Shown here piece after piece: positions 16,819 to 25,435 of a stretch of DNA of 47,106 nt; the first letter of the stretch is position 1, and each line of letters begins with the position of its first letter. The notes beneath the pieces were generated by a model. The model did not search any database, had not been told where the DNA came from, and was given only the letters and a program-made list of their open reading frames with translations. This stretch comes from an uncultured Aureispira sp. (GTDB lineage: Bacteria > Bacteroidota > Bacteroidia > Chitinophagales > Saprospiraceae). The position numbers and the translations under genes were made by a program. Location: NCBI GenBank assembly GCA_905480075.1, contig CAJQOX010000088.1, positions 71,675 to 118,780 of the forward strand, in the 5' to 3' direction.

Positions 16819-19164
16819 TTAAAAAACATGACTGTATTTAACAGAAAAACTTCGTGGTGCTCCCATTTGAGCAGGCCGGGTGGCATATTCTTCATTCATC
16901 AGGTTCTGAATTACCAGATTGATACGTTGTTTTTCGTTGATACGATATCCTATCCTCAAGTCCCACAGCCAATATCCTTTATTGTGCTGTGCCCTGAAAT
17001 TTGAAACGCCTTTTGTTATGATATCAAGATCGAAAATTAAATCAATTTTATGCATGAAACTTGTATAGTTTAAAGCAGAACCAATTGTAATCCCCCAAAA
17101 CTCTGTTTCTGCATCCAATCTGAAAGTGTGTAAGTTTCGGTATTTTAATAAATTATCTAAATCTGTTGCTCTGTCTAAACCATTCGCAAATGTCTTAAAC
17201 AAGAATTCAATGTATTTGCCAGGGTCGTTTATGTCGCTTGTTGCAGAACTAAGGTCTCCGGGGCAGCTGTAGGTGTAGCCTCCCCAGATGCGTAAAGGTG
17301 TCTTGCCGATTTTACCTTCACTTTTTGCAGATAGTTCCCAGCCTGCAACTCTTGCTTTACTAATATTAATAAAGCGGAATCCAAATCCCTGAGGAAAAGA
17401 ACCTAATGTAAATTCTATCATGTTCTCATATTCCATCCAAAAGAAGGCAAGGTCTGCATATAAGTTAAATTTTCCTATTTTAAATGTGTGGCGGTAACCC
17501 AATTCGGCAGACCATCCTGTTTCCGGAAGTAAATCAGGATTAGGATAAACTCCAATATTGATTGGGCCCGGAACAGGTAGTTTTTCATTGAAAAACCGTT
17601 CGGCCAAAGAAGGAAACCTGAATCCCTGACCAAAGGAAAGACGAATAAAATCATTATCGGAAGCTTCTATGTTGATTCCTGCCCTTAATATAGGAAGGGT
17701 GGGAGTAAAAGAATAATTTACTGTATAGCCTTCCCATCGAATTCCAATTGTTGCAGACAACCTGTCCCAGAACTTTTTGTCAAGTTGCGCATAGGCTGCA
17801 ACGGAACCTGCGCTAAATAACGCTCGTTCCGACCAATGCGCATTAATGTCTGCGAATAATATACTGTTTACATGATAGTATTGCCCGCTGACACCGGTTG
17901 TAAGTATCCACTTCTTTTTGAATTCACGCTGAAACTGATATTCAAGACTAAAAATATCTGCTTCTGAGTCCGGCCCTCCCTGTTGTTTGGATATTCTGAA
18001 CCAACGACCTTTTATATCGTGTTTATTGCTGTTCTTATCAAAAATTGTAACATAGGGGTCTAAAGTAATCGAATAATAACGGTCTCTGAATATCGGGCTC
18101 ATGTTGACAAATGCATTTTCCATCATATCCAAGGCCATAAAATATTTTCCTTCTTCATGGTACATAATATTGCCATTGATTCCCAATGAGATTCGTCCTT
18201 CGGATTTCGGGAGCCGGTAGCGGGTGTTGAAGTTAAGGCGAAACCGTCGCTCGTCCACTCCTTTTTGAAACCCATTTTTCATGTGAATGTTTCCGCCGAG
18301 AACCAAATCAAAATTTTTGTGTAATCGTTGGCGGTGTGCAAAATATAAGCCGGCAAACATAGGCATTGCTGCGGCTTCTTCCTCGGGTTTAAACCACCGC
18401 ATAGAGTCTGTCACCGGTTGGTCGTAAATGCCGGCATACATTGAAATTGCTGTGTAGGGCTTGTCTCCCTTTGGATATGCTGTTAATAAGTTCACAACTC
18501 CATTTAATGCACCCGAACCATATAATACAGAAGATGACCCTTTGATTATTTCTATCTGTTGTGCATTTTCAATTGGCATGAAATTCCATTTGACATCACT
18601 CAGTTCTGCAGACAACAAAGGTTGACCATCTACCAGAAAAATCACCCTGCTTCCTACACCATAGGCATAACCGGCCCCTCCGCGAATACTGATCTGACCA
18701 TCAGTGATCTGAACGCCAGAGGCTTTACTTACTATTTCGTCCAGGCTTGTGATGTTGTTGCTTTCAAGTTGCTTTGTGCCGATTACATCAATTGAAACGG
18801 TGCTTTCTTCCAGTTTTTTTTCATACTTTCCATCCGAAACAACAATTGTCTGATTCATCACCACACCTGTTGTCATGCTTATGTCTAAAACAATAATTGA
18901 ATCTCCATCGGTTATAATGCGCTTCTCAATAGTGGAATATCCAATATAATTAAACTGTAAAATATGTTCTCCCGCAACTAAATCGAGTTGATACCTTCCG
19001 TAGAGATCGGTTACGGTACCATAAGAACTATCTTTTATGCTGACAGTTACACTCATGAGTGGTTCTCCTGATTCTTCTTCAGTCACTATGCCTGAAATGA
19101 TGACTTGTGACTGAGTGAGTGATAGTGAAGTGAAAAACAATATAAAAATTAATAGCTGTTTCAT
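16819..19164 (-). CDS. TonB-dependent outer-membrane receptor
   Basis: A 781-residue outer-membrane transporter with signal peptide (cut TQS/QVI). In order: a carboxypeptidase-D regulatory-like beta domain (about 22-95, IVTEEESGEPLMSVTVSI, then DLYGRYQLDL), a plug domain (about 115-230, with LDEIVSKASGVQI, ISIRGGAGYAYG, VDGQPLL and the SSVLYGSGALNGVVNL motif), and a beta-barrel ending in the usual terminal Phe (SFSVKYSHVF). The plug matches the vitamin B12/siderophore receptor class rather than the SusC class, and no SusD partner lies next to it. The ligand is unknown. The stretch upstream (19165-19467) has no gene and holds the terminator of the preceding gene. Confidence 0.93.
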   Translation of the reverse strand: MKQLLIFILFFTSLSLTQSQVIISGIVTEEESGEPLMSVTVSIKDSSYGTVTDLYGRYQLDLVAGEHILQFNYIGYSTIEKRIITDGDSIIVLDISMTTGVVMNQTIVVSDGKYEKKLEESTVSIDVIGTKQLESNNITSLDEIVSKASGVQITDGQISIRGGAGYAYGVGSRVIFLVDGQPLLSAELSDVKWNFMPIENAQQIEIIKGSSSVLYGSGALNGVVNLLTAYPKGDKPYTAISMYAGIYDQPVTDSMRWFKPEEEAAAMPMFAGLYFAHRQRLHKNFDLVLGGNIHMKNGFQKGVDERRFRLNFNTRYRLPKSEGRISLGINGNIMYHEEGKYFMALDMMENAFVNMSPIFRDRYYSITLDPYVTIFDKNSNKHDIKGRWFRISKQQGGPDSEADIFSLEYQFQREFKKKWILTTGVSGQYYHVNSILFADINAHWSERALFSAGSVAAYAQLDKKFWDRLSATIGIRWEGYTVNYSFTPTLPILRAGINIEASDNDFIRLSFGQGFRFPSLAERFFNEKLPVPGPINIGVYPNPDLLPETGWSAELGYRHTFKIGKFNLYADLAFFWMEYENMIEFTLGSFPQGFGFRFINISKARVAGWELSAKSEGKIGKTPLRIWGGYTYSCPGDLSSATSDINDPGKYIEFLFKTFANGLDRATDLDNLLKYRNLHTFRLDAETEFWGITIGSALNYTSFMHKIDLIFDLDIITKGVSNFRAQHNKGYWLWDLRIGYRINEKQRINLVIQNLMNEEYATRPAQMGAPRSFSVKYSHVF

Positions 19165-19407
19165 GCTTTAATTTTATTTGTGGATAAAATTTGAAACGTT
19201 TCTTTCTGATAATCTAAAATACAGCTTTATTGTGTAAACATCAACTTATAGTACATCTTGTTTTTTTGAGTCTGAAATGATCCTGCACTTTTTGTTGCCC
19301 TTTATTAATCGGAAGAGGAACAGATAATAATTAGTTTTATTATTAATCAGATTAATTAATTAATTAAACAAAAATTAAAGGATTTATCAAAAGGATAAAA
19401 AGCAGAT

Positions 19408-19440
19408 AAAAAAAGGGAGATTCAAATTAATGAATCTCCC
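19408..19440 (-). terminator. intrinsic terminator after the 186-residue lipoprotein gene
   Basis: GGGAGATTCA (19415-19424) and TGAATCTCCC (19431-19440) form a perfect 10-bp stem with a 6-nt loop. On the minus strand it is followed by seven T residues (19414-19408). It lies 27 nt after the stop of the gene at 19468 and separates it from the TonB receptor. Confidence 0.88.
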
Positions 19441-19467
19441 GAGGGTATATTTTCCAAGATATTAGTC

Positions 19468-20028
19468 TTATTCTTTGTGATCGATACTTACAGTTCTCTC
19501 TAGTTCTTTACCTTGCTCATCTTTGATACGGAATACATAATCTCCGCTTTCCATAGAGTTAACATTCAGTGCTTTGTAGTTGCTTCCTTCGTTAATGTCG
19601 AATTTGTTGTTTGCAACCATTCCAAAACCTTCTTCGTCAAACATTTCTATTGTAAGATCTTTAGCGTTTTCAGTTTCAATTCCAAAGATGAAAACACCAT
19701 TTTCTACAGGCTCATCAGACATAATAAAGTTAACATCCAATAGTTGAGCTTCTTTTTCAGCTCCCATTAATGATTGGTTGAGGTTCATTAATTCTTGAGC
19801 TTCAGAACTTTCTTCTTGATTCATTTGCTGCATTTCTACTATGTCAGCAGCATTAAGAGTAATAGATTGTCCCTGAAAGTTAATTGTCATTTCCTGAGCT
19901 TGTCCTGATCTTGTAAAATGAGTGCTTTCAATAATGAAATCACTTGCACTTTCTTCAGGGCTTGAGCAAGATGTAGAGAAGGCAATAACTGTTAAACTTA
20001 AAGCAAATAAACTTATATACTTTTTCAT
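19468..20028 (-). CDS. small lipoprotein of unknown function
   Basis: I do not recognise the family. It is a 186-residue lipoprotein (lipobox FSTSC, then SSPEES). The mature part is acidic, with a Gln/Met/Glu-rich helix (about 66-95) and a C-terminal half of predicted beta strands ending in GDYVFRIKDEQGKELERTVSI. That ending resembles the beta-sandwich of type IX sorting domains (strand, then Y-x-F-x-I, then R-x-V), although the lipid anchor makes a secreted-cargo role doubtful. The acidic residues soon after Cys may act as a surface-export signal. It is the last gene before a strong terminator, and the preceding lipoprotein gene is 287 bp upstream, so it is probably transcribed alone. Confidence 0.75.
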   Translation of the reverse strand: MKKYISLFALSLTVIAFSTSCSSPEESASDFIIESTHFTRSGQAQEMTINFQGQSITLNAADIVEMQQMNQEESSEAQELMNLNQSLMGAEKEAQLLDVNFIMSDEPVENGVFIFGIETENAKDLTIEMFDEEGFGMVANNKFDINEGSNYKALNVNSMESGDYVFRIKDEQGKELERTVSIDHKE

Positions 20029-20315
20029 AATTGTTCTTTTAGATCCGTTTAATTAAATTTAATACATTACTTTATGAGAGATAAATTGATATTGTTACCG
20101 TTGAAAAGAAATTTATTTAAAATAATATAATTTTTCCTGAATTTCTTTTGCTAATTATTCAAATATACTTCTTTATGATGAAAAAAAAAAACTTGTTACC
20201 GCAAAATGAAAATAATTCAAAATTTTTTCACGAAAAGTGACATGAAATACAAATATAAGGAGTTTTACTCCCTGTTATTTATTCTTAAATTGTTGAATTT
20301 GAAGAACTAAGGATA

Positions 20316-20813
20316 TTAGTTGCTGAAAGATGCAGTACATGTATCAATGTTTCCGCTGACAGTATCATTTAGAATATAGTTTATCACAAAAGTAGTATCA
20401 AGTAACATTCCTGTCCCGGTAAGGATAGTCCCGCCAGCGAAAATGCTGTCAATTTCAAATGAAGTTGAATTGGTATGTGTGCCCTTTATTGATTGCCCGA
20501 GGCTTCCAATTGTACTTAAGTCAAAAGTTGTAGGAGAAGATGTAGTAATTGTTACAGGGTATATTGTTGTTCCCGGATTAGTTCCGGTACAGCTATCTGT
20601 GACAGTATAACTTCCTGCAAACTTTGTTGACCACATAATAGTGCAAATGTCAGATGAATCTCTTTGATATCCGTCCGAACAAATACAAAAACCGGTAACA
20701 CTATCACAAACACCTTTGTCACAGTTAATGCCCTCGCAGGGGTCCTCATCGCAGGAAATTAAAAACAATAATGAAATAAAAATAAATAATATATATTGCA
20801 GCTCTTTTTTCAT
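20316..20813 (-). CDS. surface-type lipoprotein with an EGF-like Cys module
   Basis: A 165-residue lipoprotein (lipobox LISC). The mature N-terminus reads CDEDPCEG, an acidic run right after the lipidated Cys that looks like the lipoprotein export signal described in Bacteroidota, so it is probably exposed on the cell surface. Residues about 22-58 have EGF-like Cys spacing (CEGINCDKGVCDS...FCICSDGYQRDSSDIC). The remainder is Thr-, Ser- and Gly-rich with predicted beta strands and resembles the small lipocalin-like or beta-sandwich domains of other Bacteroidota lipoproteins. No function can be assigned. It lies 63 bp downstream of the HMG-CoA reductase gene on the same strand. Confidence 0.78.
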   Translation of the reverse strand: MKKELQYILFIFISLLFLISCDEDPCEGINCDKGVCDSVTGFCICSDGYQRDSSDICTIMWSTKFAGSYTVTDSCTGTNPGTTIYPVTITTSSPTTFDLSTIGSLGQSIKGTHTNSTSFEIDSIFAGGTILTGTGMLLDTTFVINYILNDTVSGNIDTCTASFSN

Positions 20814-20876
20814 TATAAATAATTTATCAGTTATGTTTTACTTTGTAATAACGTAATACAAGAATAATTAGCTGTC

Positions 20877-22424
20877 TTATCTGTTTCTTCCATATTTTTC
20901 ATGACTTGAAACCCAATCGGAAGAAGAAATTGCAGAACCAAGAGAAATTTCACCTGCAAGAACAACACCTGCAATGATTTCTGCTAATTTGTTCACTTTG
21001 TTTTTTCCTACACAACCGAGGATTTCCAGACATTCTTTCTGAGTAGCCAGCCCTGTTCCTCCACCATAAGTAGCAATAATCAGGGAGGGAATAGTAATAG
21101 ATATGTACAGGTCGCCCTCTTTTGTTATTTCTGTATAGGCTATTCCTGCCGATGATTCAGATACATTGGCTACATCCTGACCTGTTGCAATGAAAATTGC
21201 TGTAATGGCATTCGCAGAATGCGCTCCGTTATTGTTTGCACCAGACAAAATTGAACCGATATTTGATACACTCGCATGATAGGCTAATTGCTCAGGTTCT
21301 ACCCGCATGTGTTGAATTAAAACATCTCTTTTCAATGTGATTTCAGCTGTAACTCTCTTTCCTCGGGTACGCATTATGTTTACCTGAGAAGCTTTTTTAT
21401 CGGTGGCGAAATTTGACTCGAGATAAAAATGTTTAACTTCGTTTTCTTTATATGCCTCCAGAATCCAGCTACAAGCGGCAAATGTTGCCCTGCCAACCAT
21501 ATTCTGTCCTGCTGCATCACCTGTTGAATAATTAAATCTCAAAAATGCAAATTTGTTCGATAGGTAGGGGTCTATATATTGTAGTCTTGCAACGCTGGAA
21601 GTTGCTTCGGCTTCTTTTGCAATTTTTGCAAAGTTCTCCTTTGTCCAATCTACAAAATCTCTTGCGGCCCTTGCGTCTTCAAAAACAAAAACAGGGGCAC
21701 GTTGCATCGCATCTCTTACTACTGTACACTTAACTCCTCCGGAAAGATTCATGACCTTGATACCTCTGTTGTAGGAGGCAACAAGAGTCCCTTCTGTAGT
21801 AGCCATAGGAACCAGAAATTCACCATTGGCATGTTCCCCGTTTATTTTTATTGGGCCAGCAAGACCCATAGGGATTTGTGCCACTCCTGTAAAGTTCTCA
21901 CAATTTCCGGATAATGCATGAGGGTCAAATGAATAATGTGCGGAATGTGTCAACGTTGATCCTGAATATTTATTGGCAAATTCCTGACGTGCTTTTATGG
22001 CCTCTTCAGAATAATCATCATTTTTATCTCGGGGGATTACCACTCTTTCAGAGTTTTTAGTAGATACACCATCCTCTACCTCAAGAGTTAAGTCCCCGAA
22101 TGGATCTGCTTCAAAAACAATCTCGAGAGAATATTTTCCGTTGCTCAGGTGGGGGACTTTACAAATCATATCTACTGTATCTCTCAGATTGAACTGAAGA
22201 GGATTGTTTTTATTAACATTTTTAGGTTCTACTATTGAACCATCACCCAATTGCAGTCTGATTGAATCAACAGGGATGGGAGTGCCATCTATCTTTACTC
22301 CTTTAAGAGCAGTAAAAGAGGCGTCGCTCAATCTGTTTTTAATGCTGAATTTAATGCCACTTTCGACATTTTCTAAGCTATTAAAAGTATATAGTTGCTT
22401 GAGAATTAAGCTTGGAATTTTCAT
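20877..22424 (-). CDS. hydroxymethylglutaryl-CoA reductase with extra N-terminal domain
   Basis: Cytoplasmic enzyme of the mevalonate route, reducing HMG-CoA to mevalonate. The catalytic part (about 150-515) is complete: ENFTGVAQIPMGLAGP, the catalytic Glu in ATTEGTLVAS (E211), NAD(P)-binding-type GDAAGQNMVGRA, the Lys in TDKKASQVN (K343), Asp in TGQDVAN (D417) and a C-terminal His (H508). The DKK and SSHEK features resemble class I enzymes. About 120 extra N-terminal residues (from KFSIKNRLSDASF to DPFGDLTLEVED) look like a small beta-sandwich and are not part of the classical bacterial enzyme. No transmembrane sterol-sensing region exists. No other mevalonate gene is in the window. It is 97 bp downstream of the M28 lipoprotein gene. 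Confidence 0.92.
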   Translation of the reverse strand: MKIPSLILKQLYTFNSLENVESGIKFSIKNRLSDASFTALKGVKIDGTPIPVDSIRLQLGDGSIVEPKNVNKNNPLQFNLRDTVDMICKVPHLSNGKYSLEIVFEADPFGDLTLEVEDGVSTKNSERVVIPRDKNDDYSEEAIKARQEFANKYSGSTLTHSAHYSFDPHALSGNCENFTGVAQIPMGLAGPIKINGEHANGEFLVPMATTEGTLVASYNRGIKVMNLSGGVKCTVVRDAMQRAPVFVFEDARAARDFVDWTKENFAKIAKEAEATSSVARLQYIDPYLSNKFAFLRFNYSTGDAAGQNMVGRATFAACSWILEAYKENEVKHFYLESNFATDKKASQVNIMRTRGKRVTAEITLKRDVLIQHMRVEPEQLAYHASVSNIGSILSGANNNGAHSANAITAIFIATGQDVANVSESSAGIAYTEITKEGDLYISITIPSLIIATYGGGTGLATQKECLEILGCVGKNKVNKLAEIIAGVVLAGEISLGSAISSSDWVSSHEKYGRNR

Positions 22425-22521
22425 TTTTATCAGTTTCTTGTGAAATAAAGTTTCTTTTAAAATTCAATAGTGAAGATATATATACCTATGCTTATTTGCA
22501 AATAAAAATGCTGAAAGTAAT

Positions 22522-23529
22522 TTATAATATTCCTGCAGCATTTTTGTATAACACTTGTATTAAAACATCCCCCACAGCACCAAGACTGTGCTTGTCTATA
22601 ATTGACATATTGTCTTTATGTGTGTGCCAATAGTGGCCGAATGTACCATTGCTAGATGGGTTTGTAGGTAGGTTGATGATGTCTATTGTGGGGATTTTTG
22701 CAATGTCATTGATGAAAAGATGGTCGTCCACCAATTCGTGAAACTGATCATTGACAAACAAATCACTGTATCCCAGGTTCAGCGCTTCTGCCCATACCTG
22801 ATTTACGACGCCGGCAGCATGCTTAGTCGAAACTCCTTCTCTTGGGAATCTTGCTCCCTTTGAGCCTACCATGTCTAAAAGGATGCCCATGTAAGGTTTT
22901 TTTGACATTTTATGCATATTTTTACTCCAGTATTGGGATCCGATACACCAGGTTTTTTTTCTGTATTCGCGGGTTGATGTCCCTGATTCGCCCTGATCTT
23001 CAGCGTCAAACAAAACAATATCTATGCCCAGTGCTATTTCTTGAGTGCTTATTGCCCTTGCCAGTTCCAGAAGTATTCCAACACCACTTCCACCATCATC
23101 AGCACCTAATATTGGTTGGTCCTGACGGGAAGTGTCCTGATCGGCAACTCGGCGGGTATCCCAATGTGCACATAGCAGAACACGGTTTTTAAGTTCAGGG
23201 TTTATCGTAGCTATTATGTTATTGATCTTCATAGGCCTGTCATCAAATCCGGTTACTTCTGCTTCCTGGTTTTGTACGGTCCAGTTGAAAGATTCAAAGG
23301 TTTCACTGATCCATTCTGCGCAAGCTTTGTGTTCGTCGGTTTGAGGTACTCGTGGACCGAAATCAACTTGTTTCTGTACATGACTATAGGCTTTGTCACG
23401 ATCAAATACAGGAAATTCAATGTTGTCTTTTGTTCCGTTATTCTCAGAGGATTCTGTTTGGCATCCATTACAACCCAAAAGCATCAGTAGTATTGTTGTT
23501 TGAAGTAGGGCGAGGTATATATTGTTCAC
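22522..23529 (-). CDS. M28-family glutaminyl-peptide cyclotransferase-like lipoprotein
   Basis: A 335-residue lipoprotein (lipobox LLGC, Cys20). It has the M28 zinc-hydrolase fold of animal-type glutaminyl cyclases, which convert N-terminal Gln of exported proteins to pyroglutamate. Metal/active residues are visible: AHWDTR (H122, D124), GADDGGSG (D144), and FDAEDQGESG (E177 region), followed by CIGSQYWSKN and a late His in FGHYWHTHKD. Single-zinc cyclases and di-zinc aminopeptidases share this frame, and the long WCIGSQYW insert favours the cyclase. The frame opens with GTG at 23529; no ATG fits. It follows gldH by 45 bp and precedes the HMG-CoA reductase gene. Its likely clients are the many Gln-starting secreted proteins in this window. 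Confidence 0.88.
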   Translation of the reverse strand: MNNIYLALLQTTILLMLLGCNGCQTESSENNGTKDNIEFPVFDRDKAYSHVQKQVDFGPRVPQTDEHKACAEWISETFESFNWTVQNQEAEVTGFDDRPMKINNIIATINPELKNRVLLCAHWDTRRVADQDTSRQDQPILGADDGGSGVGILLELARAISTQEIALGIDIVLFDAEDQGESGTSTREYRKKTWCIGSQYWSKNMHKMSKKPYMGILLDMVGSKGARFPREGVSTKHAAGVVNQVWAEALNLGYSDLFVNDQFHELVDDHLFINDIAKIPTIDIINLPTNPSSNGTFGHYWHTHKDNMSIIDKHSLGAVGDVLIQVLYKNAAGIL

Positions 23530-23574
23530 TTTTTGATTTTTTTATATCGTATATCAATTAATCGGCTTTATTTA

Positions 23575-24087
23575 CTATTTAGTTGGCTCAACGATCAGTC
23601 GCAGACTGTTGATTCCGGATAAAGGATTGTTGCGTGTATATTGGGTAAGTTGGATTTTGTAACTACCATGAATATCAAATACAGATCTTGTAATAAAAGG
23701 AATCTTTCTGGTACAGGTTTCTGAGTTACAGCTACCTGTCCATTTACCTTTCTTTGAGGACAATTCAAGACTGTTTACCTGTCGTTGTGCCAAACCCAAG
23801 GGCGAATAAGACTCGACTAAACAATATAAGTTTTGATAGGAGTAATCTGTGCTGTGGTTCACTTCCAGAAAAATGTCGTATTGTTTTGCAGTGTCCTGTA
23901 TCTCAAATTCAAAAGTGATTGGATTGCTTTCTTCCCAATTACCGTTCTCGAAACGAATCGTTTGGTCGTAAATTGAGGATTCGCAACTGATAGTTGCAAA
24001 AAATAATACCACAAAAAATGCCGGATACTTCAAGAAAAATGATCCCCGGATAATCTCTTTACTCTTTTTTAATATTTTTGTCGGCAT
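23575..24087 (-). CDS. gldH: gliding motility lipoprotein GldH
   Basis: GldH is a lipoprotein required for gliding in Flavobacterium. It is thought to sit in the envelope with other Gld lipoproteins. The chosen product has 170 residues: a basic N-terminus (MPTKILKKSKEII), a hydrophobic segment and a lipobox (TISC). The mature part has the family features SIYDQTIRFENGNW near the start, then FEFEIQDTAKQYDIFLEVNHSTDYSYQNL and a C-terminal YKIQLTQYTRNNPLSGI (segments split here). I chose ATG at 24087, which overlaps the end of ricT by 29 bp. The frame is open further upstream to 24168, but that part only translates the ricT repeat tail in another frame (TETETG repeats). The ricT-gldH pairing is conserved in Bacteroidota and supports the call. 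Confidence 0.9.
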   Translation of the reverse strand: MPTKILKKSKEIIRGSFFLKYPAFFVVLFFATISCESSIYDQTIRFENGNWEESNPITFEFEIQDTAKQYDIFLEVNHSTDYSYQNLYCLVESYSPLGLAQRQVNSLELSSKKGKWTGSCNSETCTRKIPFITRSVFDIHGSYKIQLTQYTRNNPLSGINSLRLIVEPTK

Positions 24088-25435
24088 TTTTTTTATCAGT
24101 ATTATTATTCTTTTTCCTGTTTCTGTTTCTGTTCCTGTTTCTGTTTCTGTTCCTGCTTTTTTTTGCATTTTCAGAATTGGTGTTAGTACTTTTTTCAGTC
24201 TTTTTGCCTTCAGGATTGTCTTGCTTATTTGAAACTTGCTTTTTGTTACTTTTATTTTGTTGGGATTTGTTTCTGTTGTTGTTTGAGTTCTTGTTTCGGT
24301 TATTGCGTTTTTTCTTACGGTTTCTTTTCTTGTTTGTTCCCAGGTTTTTTAATTCAAGACTACCTGCACCATCCACAAATCCAAGTTCCTTTTCTTCCGT
24401 ATCTAAAAAATCATTGCTGATGCTCACATCTTTTAAACTTTCAGGCAGTACTCCTGTTTTATTGAGATCATTCAATTCCTTTACTTGTTCTACAGAAAGC
24501 TGATGTATCTCTGAAATACCATATTCTGTTTTATATGCAAAAAACATAATACGTTTAAAAATGTCTGTCTTGATCAGAATGGCATTCCCTTTTTTTGTCT
24601 TTATACTGTTTACATTTTTCGGGAACTCCTGAAGTACTTCAAGGTAGGCATTCAATTCGTAATTAAGACAACATTTAAGCCTTCCGCACTGACCCGATAA
24701 CTTTGATTGATTGATTGCCAGGTTTTGATAGCGGGCCGCTACAGTAGATACCGATTTGAAATCAGTCAGCCAGGTTGAACAGCAAAGTTCACGACCACAG
24801 GACCCTATACCCCCTATTCTTGCTGATTCCTGCCGGGCACCTATTTGACGCATTTCTATCTTAACTTTATACTCATTTGCGAAAACCCTGATTAATTCTC
24901 TGAAATCAACCCGTCCCTCGGCCGTGTAATAAAAGGTTACCTTCCGTTTGTCTCCCTGATATTCAACATCTCCAATTTTCATGTCAAGATTCAGGTCCCG
25001 GACAATCACACGTGCACGAATCATTGCTTCTATTTCAGACTCCCGGGCATTTTGAAGCCGTTCCATGTCCCGTTCATTAGCCTTTCGCAGAATGTTGGGG
25101 AGAACAGAATCCTCTCTTTTTCTTTGTTTCTTCATCTGAATTTTAACCAATTCGCCGACTAAAGAAACACGCCCTATGTCATAACCGCTTGAATTGCTCT
25201 CTACTGCTACATATTCTCCGGTTGAAATGTGTACAAATTCAGGTTTTCTGAAAAAATCTTTTCGCGAACCATTTTTGAAACTTACCTCAACCAGGTCAAA
25301 GTTGCCGTAATCAGGCAGGTCTATATGTGACAACCAATCGAAGGTGTTTAATTTATTGCAACCACCTGTAGAACAATTTCCTTTACTGCCACATCCTTTT
25401 GGCGTACTACCACCCGAACATCCCGAACATCCCAT
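24059..25435 (-). CDS. ricT: RicT/PSP1-domain protein
   Basis: PSP1-domain protein. In Bacillus the homologue RicT (YaaT) works with RicA and RicF in an iron-sulfur complex that affects RNA processing; in Bacteroidota the role is less clear. The 458-residue product has a Cys/Gly-rich N-terminus (eight Cys within the first 30 residues) and the PSP1 domain (about 95-290), with conserved GSCGRELCCSTWL and GQCGRLKCCLNYE motifs. A long Lys/Arg/Asn-rich low-complexity tail (about 375-458) follows, encoded in part by an 18-bp DNA repeat. The tail may bind RNA. It heads the set ricT-gldH-cyclase. The neighbouring DNA polymerase delta' gene often found upstream is not present. Confidence 0.93.
   Translation of the reverse strand: MGCSGCSGGSTPKGCGSKGNCSTGGCNKLNTFDWLSHIDLPDYGNFDLVEVSFKNGSRKDFFRKPEFVHISTGEYVAVESNSSGYDIGRVSLVGELVKIQMKKQRKREDSVLPNILRKANERDMERLQNARESEIEAMIRARVIVRDLNLDMKIGDVEYQGDKRKVTFYYTAEGRVDFRELIRVFANEYKVKIEMRQIGARQESARIGGIGSCGRELCCSTWLTDFKSVSTVAARYQNLAINQSKLSGQCGRLKCCLNYELNAYLEVLQEFPKNVNSIKTKKGNAILIKTDIFKRIMFFAYKTEYGISEIHQLSVEQVKELNDLNKTGVLPESLKDVSISNDFLDTEEKELGFVDGAGSLELKNLGTNKKRNRKKKRNNRNKNSNNNRNKSQQNKSNKKQVSNKQDNPEGKKTEKSTNTNSENAKKSRNRNRNRNRNRNRKKNNNTDKKNADKNIKKE
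24116..24155. repeat. 18-bp tandem repeat built from hexamers, inside ricT tail
   Basis: CCTGTTTCTGTTTCTGTT occurs twice in perfect tandem (24116-24133, 24134-24151), followed by CCTG. Each unit is three related hexamers. On the minus strand it encodes alternating Asn-Arg in the ricT tail. Because the unit is a multiple of three, slippage would change tail length without breaking the frame. Confidence 0.8.

Noticed and set aside
20160-20257. Two TATATTTG boxes on the minus strand (20167-20160 and 20257-20250) as promoters of the 186-residue lipoprotein gene
   Set aside because: Neither has a TTTG at the right distance, and such boxes occur by chance in DNA this AT-rich.
24088-24168. N-terminal extension of GldH (TETETG repeats)
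   Set aside because: It is the ricT repeat read in another frame and would block a sensible lipoprotein signal.
24078-24503. Plus-strand Leu/Phe-rich frame opposite the ricT tail
   Set aside because: It only reflects the complement of the Lys/Asn/Arg-rich repeats.
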